A stretch of DNA of 64,000 nt, from NCBI RefSeq assembly GCF_016808335.1, contig NC_053144.1:18336403-18400402 (forward strand). Reading direction: 5' to 3'. Shown in pieces: positions 34,054 through 46,162 of this stretch (within the stretch, counting starts at the first letter, position 1; each line of letters opens with the position of its first letter). The position numbers were made by a program, and so were the translations under genes. The notes beneath the pieces were generated by a model that was not told the DNA's origin, searched no databases, and saw only the letters and a program-made list of their open reading frames with translations. Origin of the DNA: Panicum virgatum (lineage: Eukaryota; Streptophyta; Magnoliopsida; Poales; Poaceae).

Positions 34054-36960
34054 GTATAGAAAACAAATTAGTGCAGCTAACAATCTAGGCCACTAAGACA
34101 ATTGCAAATCCCCCCTCAAAAAAAGGACAATTGCAAATATTGCATTCTGTGCCTCCTTACACTACTTGCAAGTTAATATATATGTCCTTACAAGTCATAT
34201 TATAAGATTGTATGGGAAGTTTCCCGGACTATTAATCCTGCAGATCTATACTCCTCTCTCCACCTTCATCAGAGGACAGGGGAAGATGCCAAGCTTGGGA
34301 TGACGTATAGTTCCTAATGGAATTTTCCTTATACCGGTGAATTTCACGTAGGGCCCAACAGTGGTAGGAATGATGAATTGATAACTTTTGTGGCAAGCGC
34401 GCAAATCAACACTGAATAGAGATGCTTTGACCTTAATTGAATTATTTAAGTAAATTTAGGGATTCAGATCTGCAAAATTCAAATTTAAGGATCTTTGGTG
34501 CATTTCACAAAACTGATATCACCTACTAGTCAGCTTTATATCTTATTTATTCTTTTTTTTTGCAAGTATGTCCATAACACTTAAAAGTTACAATTTTTTG
34601 GGATTATTTTTATTCTTGATAGATGTTCTTAAGTGAGAAATGTTTCATGTACGAATGTACGATCAACTCTGTTTTAATTATGTGTGTTTCCATATGGTCT
34701 GGCTGATATTGGGTTATCTAAACTTCAGCAGCACAAGATTTATAATAAAAGTGGTTATACGTGGATCCGTGATCCAACCCGAGCAAAATTTCTTATCCGA
34801 AACCATGCTTGTTGTCAAGTTTGTTGCCGGGTCAAAAGAAAGGGTAACATATTTGCATTGTCCAGTTGAAATAAATTTATACAGGGATGCCCCCATTTAT
34901 CGATCTAAACACCTGATGAGAAATAATATTTCATTGAAAGGGTTTAAGTTAAATTATTTTTTCTACAGAAATTCAAATTTAGAGTATATTTTGAAAGTAG
35001 TCAATGAAACAGCTCAAAACTCTCTTGAAGGGAAAATGGAAAGAAATACCAGCTGAGTTTATTCGTTTTAGGCAATGCCATAGCTGATGTCTGCTTATGT
35101 GGTATACCAGTACAGTTTCATAAAGTTCTATCAAGATATGGATGCCAGAGACCCCAAATAAGAGATAAGAAATCAACACAAATAGACAGGGGAGGAGAGG
35201 GGAAACGAATGGATGGTGTTCAGTCTCAAAACGAATAAGGGACGAGGACAACGATGGAGCACCAGAATTTCTCCCAAATCTTTTTTTTGCAAAACATGTA
35301 CGCAGCTTCCAGAACTCCAAACCAATCACATGAACAGGCCACTCATCATCCTCAGTGTTTATACTAGTAAACAGTCAGGTTTAGCACACTACAGCACAGT
35401 AATTACTTTCCTGTCAAACTGCAGACTGATCCACAGCTGCTGGAGCATGGAGTCGCAGTTGCTTGAGATGCAATTTCCAGCTCACTGATCCCAACCACTT
35501 CCTGCTAATTCACGCCAACCGCAGAGCCCCAGCTGTGATCTCTCCAAGGGCACGTACAACGGGTCGTCGAGACCCGGCGACATGCAAGGAATTTTTGTGT
35601 TTAGCCCCCCGCACCTGCAATAACTCCCGAGCTGTCATCTCGTTCGTCTACGAGCCATGGCCCGTGCTCCGAGGCGCGGCGACGAGGAAGGCGGCCGTTG
35701 TACAGAGCGCTGCGGGGAGAAGATGAGGGCATGGATCCGCTGCGCGCGGGGAGGTGGTTCCGATTCACGCCAAAGGTCCGACCTCCCCATGCTTGGTGGC
35801 TGCAAGATCTGGGATTCCCATCACAGTGAGGCTCGGATGGACCAAGGATGGACTATGGAGGTAGCTGCAGAGGTTGCGGCGCCGGGGGAGCAAGGAATCG
35901 GCCGGAGGTGAGGTGTGGGTCTGCAATTTTGGCCGGCTGCGGTGGAGCTTCGTGGCTTCAACCGTGAGGAGAAAATACGGGAGTTGGTTGGTGAAGGAGA
36001 AAGAAGTGTAGGGGGGTTTTGATAAAAGATTTGGGTTTAAGTGTGAAAGTGGAAAAATTCTGGGGGGTTTCAATGATAGATTCGAGGACCTATTCGTGAG
36101 AAAAGGTTCTGCTCATGAATGTTAAAAAAGTTTTAGGGTTCCAGTTGTAAAAGTATTTTTTCTTTTTCGTTATTGTTTTAGAATTAATTGATGTGAACTT
36201 TGAAAAATCATAGAAAATCATAGAAAAATGCTAAAATGACAAATCCAACTGTTCTAGACTCTATGTGAACAGATTTACACATTCATGCCATTTGTTCACA
36301 TAGTTAGTGTATGTTTTGGCTGGGAATAAAATCAAAAATAAAAGGTTGCCATCATGAAATGCTAATTCTCAAGATTAGAAGTTAATTAGCCTAATTCTAT
36401 TTGTTTAACACTAGAGGTGTTAGAGAAACTTGGCCATCATGAATATTTGAATATATGTATATTATACATGGTTATTTTAAGAGTCATACAAAATATTTGA
36501 ATGTATTATGTATTATCTCATGTATGCAACAAAATAGCTACAAAGATCAATATGCACTAGATCACCATGAGTTTGTCAAAGAATGAATTAATCACCTTAC
36601 AGACAGCTAAACAGACAGCTCATTGTACAAGCTGTCTGTTTAGTTGTACATGCCCTAAACTGTTGTATTGCATCACAGTACCCAAGCTTTGGCACAAGCG
36701 TTGCCACAATGATTGATGAGAGGAGAGAACATATTCTACATGTCCCCTAAAAGAATTCTTGCGATCACAATCTCTAGACACATGGCATTGCCTCGCTTCA
36801 CTCGCTTGTAGCCCACTACATCAATATATTCTTTTCTGAAGCTTGTGGTACCGTTCACCTACACTACAAGTCAGAAGAAACCTATGATTCTCTCTTAAAA
36901 AATAAGATAAAAACTATGCATATAATCAGCAGCAAACAATCCAGCCACCATCCTCCACGT
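34054..36960. other. Intergenic region between the nested elements and the DUF604 gene
   Basis: AT-rich to about 35480, a GC-rich block at about 35480-35930, then AT-rich again. A 138-codon ORF at 34640-35056 has no recognisable family. The GC block could be a decayed transposon or gene fragment but carries no domain I recognise. A perfect hairpin lies at 36607-36643. Confidence 0.5.
36607..36643. repeat. Perfect 14-bp hairpin
   Basis: CTAAACAGACAGCT (36607-36620), loop CATTGTACA, then its exact reverse complement (36630-36643). A third partial copy, ACAGACAG, precedes it at about 36599. It could be a small MITE relic or a transcript hairpin. Confidence 0.8.
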
Positions 36961-37295
36961 GCAATCTTAAATCCCGCTAATCTCTCGCTTTCGTGGACTT
37001 GGCAGTTGACACTGTGATCTGGAATTCAAATTCAAACCATCTGAATGAATATTTAAAGGCACGGTCAGGAGCTGAGATTTCAAAATTAATTGTAGGAAAG
37101 GGGAATAATTGGTTTTCTGTCTGGGGAGAAAAGGGCGAATGGAATTTGAAATGGAATGGTATGGTGTTTACAACTGCAAGTAGGAGACAGCCACCCGTCT
37201 CGCACCGTCCATCCCTAAAACATCGCCACGTCCCGCCTGCGACAACCCCCAATGTCCGTGGGCACCGGCGGCGGCGGCGTGTACCCCCGAGCCCA

Positions 37296-39660
37296 ATGCC
37301 CAAGCCCCACCACGCAGCCCCCTCGCCGCCGCCGCTCCTCCCGCTCGCGCTCCTGCCGCCGCGGCACTGCCCGCTCGCCGCCGCCGTGCTGGCGCTGCTC
37401 TCGGTGCTGCTCGCCACCGCGCTCTGGCTCCTCCTCGTGCTCTCCCCGTCCCAGGGGGCCCCGCCCGCCGCCTCCGAGCACTCGGCGCTCTCGGATGCGG
37501 GCGCGGCGGTCGATGGCCCCGGCGCGGCCTCGCCTCTCTCGCTCGGCCACATCGTCTTCGGCATCGCGGGGTCGGCGCATCTCTGGCCGCGCCGCCGCGA
37601 GTACGTCCGCCTGTGGTGGGATCCCGCCACGATGCGCGGCCACGTTTGGCTCGACGCGGGCGCGCCCGCCGCGCCGGGGCCCAGCGCCTCCTGGGAGGGA
37701 TCCCTACCGCCGATCCGGGTGTCTGAGGACACCTCCAGGTTCAGGTACACTAACCCCACGGGCCACCCGTCGGGACTCCGGATCGCGCGCATCGTCGCTG
37801 AGGCCGTGCGACTCATCGGCGGAGGGGCGGGCGTGCGGTGGGTCGTGCTTGTCGACGACGACACCGTGCTGTGCGCGGACAACCTGGTCGCCGTGCTCAG
37901 CAAGTACGACTGGAGGGAGATGGTGTACGTCGGGGCGTCGTCCGAGAGCCACTCTGCAAACACCTACTTCAGCCACAGCATGGCGTTTGGAGGCGGCGGC
38001 GTCGCGCTCAGCTTCCCCCTCGCTGTCGCACTCGCGCAGACGCTCGATGTGTGCATCGAGAGGTACCCCAAGCTGCATGGAAGTGACGATCGCCTTCATG
38101 CCTGCATTACGGAGCTCGGTGTGCCCCTATCTCGCGAGTATGGATTCCACCAGGTATCTAGATTACCCTTCAACATTTTGTGGGAATTGCATCGTAAAGC
38201 TGGTGCAAGCACCTCTGATCCAGTTAATATTCATGAAGCAATTGAAGTGCTTAGACAGTTTTGCTGTATAGGACTTGCTCCTAAAAAGGTTCTTAGCCAC
38301 ATCATGAAAGTAACCCGAGGACTAGATGTCTTCCCCCATTCAATTCACGAGTAGTTACACACTCTGAAATCTGAATATAAACCAACAAAATGTATGGAAT
38401 CTTCATGGATCTATCGTGATGTAGAGCTTGGGCTGGATCCTGGTCCTGGATGTCTCAATTGATGCGTTGTTTGGAACTTTACCACATCAGTCATGCTTGT
38501 TTCCTTAGGGCAGAAAGGAAGGTGACGCTTTCCACTGTTGTGCCATCTGAGCTGGTCAGTTATAACTTATATCATCGATTTTAATGCCTCATCAAAAGTA
38601 AGGTATTGCCAGGGTGGTTATGACAGTGAAAGGAAGTTTGGTAGGACTTGAAGGTTACTTTTGTTTAGTCTCTTTTCTGGACCCTACACTTTTGCCAGGA
38701 TCTGCTTGGTTGCTCTACAGTACTGTCTCTCAATGCATCTCTGTCAAATAGGCAGAGGATGTGTTTGAACTTTGAAAATGATAATAGCTTAGTATTCAAA
38801 GTTTGTTTTGTTTTCTGCAATCATCCTGCAAAATTATTCTTTTTTTCAGCTTCTTTGATTGGGCATATGAATCCATCCATCCTTCTAATGTCATTTTCCC
38901 CCTTGTGTCATATATCAGTGGGATATCAGAGGCAATGCTCATGGTTTATTGGTGTCTCATCCAATTGCTCCTTTCATCAGTATCCACCACTTGGAGCTTG
39001 TGGACCCCATATACCCTGGTTTGAACTCTCTTGAGAGTTTGGATCTGTTTACAAAGGCAATGAAAATGGAACCCATGAGCTTCCTGCAGCTTTCAGTTTG
39101 CTACGATCAAAGCCAAAAGCTTACATTTTCTGTCTCATTGGGCTATGCTATTGAAGTATACCCCAATGTTCTTCTTCCTCGTGATTTGGAGCGATCACAA
39201 AGGACTTATATTGCTTATAATAGGATGATTCAGAGAAATGAATTTGATTTTGACACTAGGGATGTTCAGAAGTCTTTGTGCAAGAAGCCTATCTTATTTT
39301 TCTTGAAGGAAATCTGGAAGGATGGAAACATAACTAGGGGATCTTACATGCGATCAAGTGGTAGGGATGACCTCAAAAGAAAGGTGTTTTGCTTCCGGTC
39401 ACCCCCTTTAGCAGACATAGATGAGATCCAAGTTTCTTCTTCTCCATTAAGCAAGCGCTGGCATCTGGTATGTACTATCATTCCTTAGCAGCACCTCATT
39501 TTCTCTCTCAATTCTTTACAAGTGTTAAGCTATCATTCTGCTGATACAGGCACCAAGAAGGTTGTGCAGTGCACTTAAAGGGTCTATTAATGGTACTCTG
39601 TTTATGTTTGTTCGGCAATGTGGGCGTGGGACTTTTGGTTCAGCTTCTGATTCCCTATGA
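37296..39660 (+). CDS. DUF604 / GT31-like Golgi glycosyltransferase
   Basis: Three exons: 37296-38153, 38919-39467 and 39550-39660, with GT-AG introns, all phase 0, for 505 codons. The start at 37296 (MPKPHHAAPS) is chosen because a single membrane anchor follows at once (about residues 30-50, LALLSVLLATALWLLLVL), giving type II Golgi topology. The lumenal domain has HIVFGIAGSAHLW, the DxD-like VLVDDDTVL, AFGGGGVALS, and FHQWDIRG across the first junction. Exon 2 continues with ISIHHLELVDPIYPGL. Exon 3 encodes APRRLCSALKG and a Cys-containing end. Length and order match plant DUF604 proteins (Fringe-like, beta-1,3-glycosyltransferase class); the acceptor sugar is unknown. No lesion is visible. 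A longer in-frame ORF from 36993 lacks coding character. Confidence 0.88.
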
Positions 39661-42430
39661 CTGATGGAAAACAGAGATGTATATTTTCTGTCCTGATGAT
39701 ACCTGGAAGATGTAGTTACCACCCTACATTCTTTGAGTCAAGTGTTATGGGGGCTCTTTTTCTGCCCCAAGTGCTTGACAGTGGTCAACTGCTAGTTATA
39801 CTTGTAGTTACTGAAGGTAGTTTCTGCATCCTCTCTTAGTAGATTACATTTAAAAACAGCTTGTTAGTGTTAAGCATGAGAAGTACCTGCATCCTAATGG
39901 GCACTTTAGTACAAAAATGTTCAGATGGCTTCTCAGGCTAATACAATTTGTTGTTCCAGTATTATTGACCTATCTTGTGGTTGATGCAATCATTTTATTT
40001 TATTGCCAAGAACAGATAAATTGAGCCATCATTTGGGGCCAATGTTTTAACAGCTTTAAGTTTAACATGAACGCCAACGACCAACCTTACTCTTTCTGCT
40101 TTTACTGAATGAGATATGGAAATGATATGTACAGAAGTTAATAACTATAGTTCCTTTCTGGTTGGGAAAAGCCTTGTGTGCTGAACCCTGGGAGTTCCAA
40201 ATTGTTATAAACCTGAGTCTAGTTCAAGTCTCAGCTTTTCTTTTCCTCGAAACAGGACCTAGAGGGATATATAGATGTGCATGTTCCTGAAAAAGTGAAA
40301 AAGAATGACAGAAAAGAACAGTATGCCTGCTGATTGGAAACATGAGAGCACTTGTCTACAGAACTACTGTCTGACTTTATAAGATCCTCTGGTGTAGTCA
40401 TAAACTATGCTACTGTTGGGTCCAGACTAGGAGAATGCTGAGTCAAGGGGTACACGGTTGCTTTGCATAGATCTAGTCTTATAAATACACGTGCTCATCA
40501 AAAGCTGATTGCTGGTCTAGTTACCAGTTATATTGCTGATCAACCAGTATATCCCATTTTCCTGGGCAAAATTTAGGGGCAGTTGTTTGGAGTAATTCAA
40601 TTATTTAGTTGTAAAAAATCCTGTTAGTGGAAAACATGATTTAACCTGAAAGTGCACAACACTGAAGTTCATCATCTTCTCTAGTATACATTTGCAATAT
40701 CAAATATCAAGCACGAGGTTTCGTTTTCTTAAGCTCAACAACTATAAAAGCTATAAGCCTATAGAAGTAGCTAGAGATGAAAACATAAAAGCCCAAATCT
40801 GCTGCTTGTTACAAATCAATTATCTGTTCTCAGGTATATTTATTCCAGTAGTATGCTTGCAGAGATAGTATGTTAACTGTTCATAGTCACACCAGCACAT
40901 GGAATCTTATTCGTGGAGATCAACGGTTATTTTAGAAATCGTATATGCACCGCTACCTCAATATTTTGTTTTCCTCTGTATTTTGAGTTTGCACGAGGCT
41001 TCCATCTTTCACACCTTGTAAAATTTAGAAAATAAATCAAAGTTCTTTTCAAGTAAATCTGCATCACAGGTGGGGAAAAAATCGAGAATAGGTAAAAGAA
41101 AACTCAAGATGCTGCGTTAGCATTTACCTAAATGAAATTAATTATTTTGGAAATTTGTTTTTCCTTATGCAACAAAATATTTAACATTTTGTGTTTGTAT
41201 GTGTTGTTAACTTGTTATTGACTGTGTCCTATCTCTCTCTCTTAACTCTTAAGTACCTTTTTTTTTCAGGTTTACATATAATGCTTGCTATAACCAGCAT
41301 TTCATTTTGTTCTTGCATATATTCCATCTGTTAGCAAAGTTATGTGTTGTCTTGGTTGACTTCATTGGAAATATTAATATATCTTAGTGCAATATAGAAG
41401 TGTACAAGCTGCCAGATTGACTTGAGTTTTCTGAAATTGCCTTTTGTAGCTGTTGCTGAGTGCTGACAGAAGAATTTGCTGAAAAGACATACTGGAGAAT
41501 TTTTTTGCTTTGGAACATCTATGCGGCTGGTGTATGATACTTGCGGCCTTAGACCTAGTGAAGAGAGATCTTTGACTAAACCTTTAGTCTGAGAGAAATA
41601 ACTGGCTGGTTTCATTCTCCGAGACCAGCTTACTCACCTTCATGGATTCTCCTTGAAATTCATGAAATCAGGTAAGAGTGGTGATATGTTAGTTGCGGGT
41701 TGTAGAGCTGTAAGACTGTAACCCTTCTTCATAGTTGATACCCTAGTTAGATTGTGGAACAAGTGTAAAGCACAAGAGCCATGAGGGAGAATCCATTCGA
41801 TCTATTCTTTCGTGTTACATTCCAAAAACCATCTCCTGTGAAAGTGAAGCATTACCTAAAGAGCCGCAGTGGGTTCCAGATTGGATACAGTTTGATATAG
41901 TACACTGACTTTAGAATTTGGTCTTATTTAGTCCTAAGATTTATAGGGCCCTTTTGAACATGGGGAATTTTACAAATTTCTGAGGGAATCGAATCTTGTG
42001 AAATTTCGATGAGCTAAACAGAGCAGGCCTGTGAAGTCCATGCTTTCCTTTCTGTTCTGTGTGACTGTCTGACATCATCTAAGTGTTGAAACTTGAAACC
42101 ATTATTGCGGTATGTCTAGTGTTGATATTTAAAATGAGCGTGGACGTGGACCTAACTCCCTTTCCAATTGCCTAATCTTGTTACTAGTTAAATTGCCACT
42201 TGTTCTAGTCAGTTTGTGTGAGGGTTACAGGTCTTTTTTTCACGGCTTCTTATTGCACGGAATGCTTATTGTTAAATATAAGTTTCTGCCAATTAATCCT
42301 CTGAGCAATGCTTTATGCTTATGCATGTGCTCTCCAGCCTCCAGCAAAACAGATTTTAACCTACATTTGCAATGTTATTTTCGTAGAGTAATGTTGACAT
42401 GTTCTGTGGACTCTGAACATTGAGGATCAA
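39661..42430. other. Downstream region of the DUF604 gene
   Basis: AT-rich sequence with several T-runs, probably 3' UTR followed by intergenic DNA. I see no ORF with family character and no LTR or MITE ends. Confidence 0.4.
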
Positions 42431-42470
42431 CAGTCTTTGAGGCCCATCTATGTCTTAAAAAGAGACTTTC

Positions 42471-42557
42471 AGGCCCATCTAGGCCCATGTAGTTTTGTTT
42501 CCCACTCTTTTAGGCCCATCTAGGCCGATGTAGTTTTGTTTCCCACCTTGTAGTTCT
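42471..42557 (+). repeat. 41-bp tandem duplication
   Basis: AGGCCCATCTAGGCC(C/G)ATGTAG followed by TTTTGTTTCCCAC occurs at 42471 and again at 42512, two copies 41 bp apart. A lone AGGCCCATCTA at about 42440 may be an older copy. Confidence 0.8.
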
Positions 42558-42559
42558 AT

Positions 42560-44030
42560 CTTGATATGTCATATACATGACTCGAAGATGCAGCATGGAA
42601 CCTTGGTATGATCGTATTGCATGGGCTTTTAAGCTGCAAGTGCTGTACACAGTACTGGAAGGTACGGTGCAAAATAATTGTGACTACGGACCAAACAAGC
42701 TAAAATTTCCACAACTCGATCGTGTTTGATGACCCCGGTAATGTTTCCTGGAAATCTGGAATGTAACTACTATTGCAGGGTCTTGTTTTCAGTTATGTTT
42801 AACTTTGCACCAAAGATCGTGTGATGTCAGGTCAATGTGCTTGGCATGCTGATGCAACTTGCAAGTGCGTTGAGACGGAAGGAAGACTTTGTGCTGGACA
42901 CGATCAAATACGCTCCTCCCTTGCTCCCATAGTTCCTTTGGCCGCCCACCAATCCCGTAGCCGGCTTCCAGGTTCAGAGCACGAGCTCCGTCTGGTCTGG
43001 ATCCTGGTGGACTCTCTAGTGTAGCATTGGCTACCACCAAATCCCCCGTGACCACGCATTCTGCGCGTGTGGTCCTCATCACCTATTCCATGTCAGTCGC
43101 AAGCGGCATCTGATTTCGGATCAAGAGGACCGCGCCATGGAAGTTTCTTTGTGACGAGAAAAAAAAACTCCTTTCACTTGTACCAGCGCTTCTTGCAGAT
43201 TCCACGCTCCATGTTTTGTCAGTTCCCTGCCTAACCACTTACCACACCAACGCTTTTCTAGCAAGGCTCGCGCTACCGCCCCTAACCGTTCTGCCCCCAG
43301 TAGGTAACCTGTTCCGGTGTAAAAAGAAGACAGGAGGCCCTGTTACCTTGCGTGCAGCCGGGGGACTAGGTCGCTAGGTGATGTTGCCGTCCACGCCGGC
43401 GATACCAACTAGGTAGTAGAATTTGGTTTGACACGCGACGGGTCCTCTGACCGGTTCACCTTTTTAACTTTTAACCTCTCTGAAGAACCTGTGGAAGATG
43501 GTAGGAAACCTAACCGAGAATCCCACGAACTGCGCCGTCGCCGTCCAGCATGTTTCGCGTGGCGACAAGGCGCGGTTGGAGCTGCCACCGCTGGCAGTGG
43601 CAGGGCCTCGAGAGACAGGAGAGATGCCTCGCCATCCATGCACGTTCCATCGGATGAGAACTGAGAACCAGATGCGTGCCGCAACGGAGAAGCCAAGCCC
43701 GCCTCCGTTCCGTTCCGTCCGTGTCCCGCCCGTACGATGCCCTGGGTTAATACGGCGCCGGCGGTTTGGGAATTTAATGGGATCGCGGTCAGAAATATCA
43801 GCCGAGATTTCGGGCTGTTACCACGCTGTTCATACACAGAAGGCTGGCCTGGCCTGTCCCGATCCGGTCCGAAGAGACAACGCCTCGTCTCGCCGCTGCG
43901 CCTGAGGAGACCAAAGCTTCCCGCAAGCTTAGCTAGCTCTGCCCGGATCTGTTACCGGTTCGAGCGTCCAACCTCCGTCCCGTTCTATCCGCAGGGGAGG
44001 GGAATAATTATTCACCGTGTCTATCCGCGA
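42560..44030. other. Intergenic DNA
   Basis: Mixed composition rising to GC-rich. Several ORFs of 80-140 codons on both strands overlap one another and have no recognised domain. Nothing further can be supported. Confidence 0.4.
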
Positions 44031-44032
44031 GC

Positions 44033-44091
<59 letters not shown>
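44033..44091 (+). repeat. (ATCT)n microsatellite
   Basis: Uninterrupted ATCT tetranucleotide run of about 59 bp (nearly 15 units). Likely to vary in length between individuals. Confidence 0.97.
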
Positions 44092-44589
44092 GGCTAGCTG
44101 CTAGCAGCTGACCACACGGTAACAGCACCACGACAGCGAAACGGAACGGAACAATTCTGGAACCCGGCCTCCGAGGAGGTAACAAGTGGTAGCATACTAA
44201 ACGACCACACGGGAAAGGGCCGGGTCTGCCGGGACGGGAGTGGTTGACAGTTCGATGGTTATTAGTAGGAAAAACAGGGCACTAACAGTCGGTATCGAGC
44301 GCGTCAATCACCGGGAAGAAGAAGCAGATGCTTGCTAGCTACCTGTGGCGAGCCGTGCTATCCAGTAACTATCTGCACGGCACGCTGCCAAACTGCGCTC
44401 CTGTCACCAGGGTCTCCTCAGCCAGTTTGTCCTCTCTTTTTTTTCCCTTTTGGTGGTGCACCTCCAATAATTGTGGCGCCGTGGCATTGCAGATATAGTA
44501 GTGTACTAGTAGTATGCAGTGTGCTACGGGTGTATGGCTTGCGGACCGACCAGTGGATCGGAGCTCAAGCTGCCTTCACCTAAACTTGT
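44092..44589. other. Intergenic DNA
   Basis: No gene, repeat or element end recognised between the microsatellite and the Stowaway MITE. Confidence 0.35.
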
Positions 44590-44591
44590 TA

Positions 44592-44735
44592 CTCTCGTTT
44601 CAAAATGTAGGTCGTTTTGGCTTTTCTAGATTTATAGTGATTACTATACATCTAGATATAACATATGTCTAGATACATAGCAAAATGTATAAATCTAGAA
44701 AATTCAAAACGATATGCATTTTGGAATGGAGGGAG
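44592..44735. mobile_element. Stowaway-type MITE
   Basis: About 144 bp, flanked by TA on each side (44590-44591 and 44736-44737). The right end read inward is CTCCCTCCATTCCAAAATGC, the usual grass Stowaway terminus. The left end, CTCTCGTTTCAAAATG, is its imperfect inverted partner. The arms fold into one long hairpin (TCTAGATTTATA with TATAAATCTAGA). It is mobilised by Tc1/mariner transposase in trans and encodes nothing. Confidence 0.88.
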
Positions 44736-44739
44736 TACC

Positions 44740-45320
44740 TTCGGGTCATTGACTAGTTACCCGTAGCGATCACGGAACCGGAGAGCTGTTCATCTTTGAC
44801 TCCGAACTCTGAACCCTCCCTCCGTTTGCCACCGGCCCACGCAGCTGCGGCGGTTAAAACGGCGAGTCCTGACCGGTGACCACGCCGCGCTTCCGTGGAG
44901 AACCGAAACGTTGGGACGGGCGGGCGGGTGGGCCGGTCAGAGAGATCCGGGCGGAGCTCCGGCGACAGCGGCAGCCGCGCACTTCGGGCGGGCGCCGGCG
45001 CCCCACTTAATGCCGGCCGCACGCACGGTTAGAGCGGCAGGGGAGGGTGGTGAGCAGAGCGGGGCGCCCGTCCGTACGCGGCGATCGCGCTGGATCATCA
45101 GACTGGCTCGCTGGCCTCGCGGGCGAGCTTGGAAGTAGAAGTACAGGTGCAGGCGCCTCTCGTCCGGGCGTCGCGTGAGTTCAGGTTCAGGCGCTGGCTG
45201 AGCAAGAGCAATGAAGGCGAGGTGCCCGGAGACCGTGTGCGTTAAATGTGAGGGCGAGGAGCCTGACTGACCGACCTTTGAGAGTTTCAGTACTACTACT
45301 AGGCTGTGGGAGAGTTTGCG
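44740..45320. other. GC-rich intergenic DNA
   Basis: GC-rich sequence with overlapping short ORFs on both strands but no domain. It could be an old promoter or CpG-rich relic. Confidence 0.35.
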
Positions 45321-45324
45321 AAAA

Positions 45325-45515
45325 AGTTACTGTAGCACGTTTCGATTTTATTTGGTAACTATTAATCTTAAAAAATTTGTCTCGTCATTCATAACTAAAC
45401 TATACAATTAGTTATATTTTTTAACTATATTTAATACTTCATATATGTATTGTAAGATTTGATGTGACGTGCGTGAGCGAAAAATTTTGGACGCTTTTTT
45501 GAACTAAACAAGGCA
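45325..45515. mobile_element. MITE-like sequence with CACTGTAGC / GTTTAGTTC type ends
   Basis: It runs from TTACTGTAGCACGTTTCG to TTTTTTGAACTAAACAAGGC and contains AATTTGTCTCGTCATTC and TATATTTAATACTTCATA. This is the common short element of panicoid grasses whose ends read GCCTTGTTTAGTTC and CTGTAGCA. Recognised by sequence similarity from memory; no clear TSD was found. Confidence 0.6.
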
Positions 45516-46162
45516 GTGTGCGCGCGCGCTCAGAACCGTATGGTTTTCAGAGTCGCGTCAGTCTGGTGCAGGGTTTTGTGTGTTCAGACTTCAGAGCCTC
45601 TCTCTCCTCATCAGAGCCGTAAAACTTTCAGATCAGCTGCGCCGGCCGGCGGCAGCCTTTCAGGATCCGTTGCTGTCGTACGATCTCCACAGTGTTTCAG
45701 ACTGGGTACTTGCAGCTTCTAAATGCACCGAGTAAATTTAAATTACACGCACAGGCGTTGGCCTTCATGGCGTAGCCGCCTGGCTTGCTCTTCTGAAAAT
45801 CTGAACTGAACTGAACCCTGACCCTGAACCATCTGCAGCGACATCGTCCCTGTAAGGCTGTGTAACCAGGTGCCATCCCGGTCGGCGTCTGCAATTCCCG
45901 TGCCCGGAACGGAACGGAGCGCCGACGGGACAGCTCTCCCCCACACGAGGAATAGCAAGCAGGCACGAGTCCCTTTCCGCCGGAGGGGCCTCGACGCCTC
46001 GTGGTCGTGGTTGGCTGCGCCTTCACGGGGAACGCCCATGTTGTTTTCCCCCGGCCGCGCGCTTTCAATTGGTTCCGGCCGGACGCCGCGGCGTCCGCGA
46101 ACGATATGATCAGCCACGATCGAAAGCTACCGGTCTCCGAGATGGATGTGGAATGTTGCTTG
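45516..46162. other. Flank left of element 3
   Basis: A GC-rich stretch with a CGCGCG run near 45529 and overlapping short ORFs, none with a domain. Confidence 0.35.

Noticed and set aside
34640..35056. 138-codon ORF in the AT-rich intergenic region
   Set aside because: No recognised domain, no codon bias, no conserved neighbours; treated as chance.
36993..37295. N-terminal extension of the DUF604 protein
   Set aside because: Translation lacks family character and would bury the signal anchor about 140 residues deep; ATG 37296 gives the usual type II protein.
36977..37963. 328-codon minus-strand ORF
   Set aside because: Antisense shadow of the same exon, low-complexity Ala/Ser/Gly.
37252..38271. 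339-codon plus-strand ORF rich in Arg, Pro and Ser
   Set aside because: Out-of-frame shadow of DUF604 exon 1 in GC-rich DNA; no domain, and the frame that is real keeps GT31-like motifs and splice phase.
43409..44111. Overlapping ORFs of 120-142 codons on both strands
   Set aside because: They overlap each other in GC-rich DNA with no domain and no splice support; one runs into the ATCT microsatellite.
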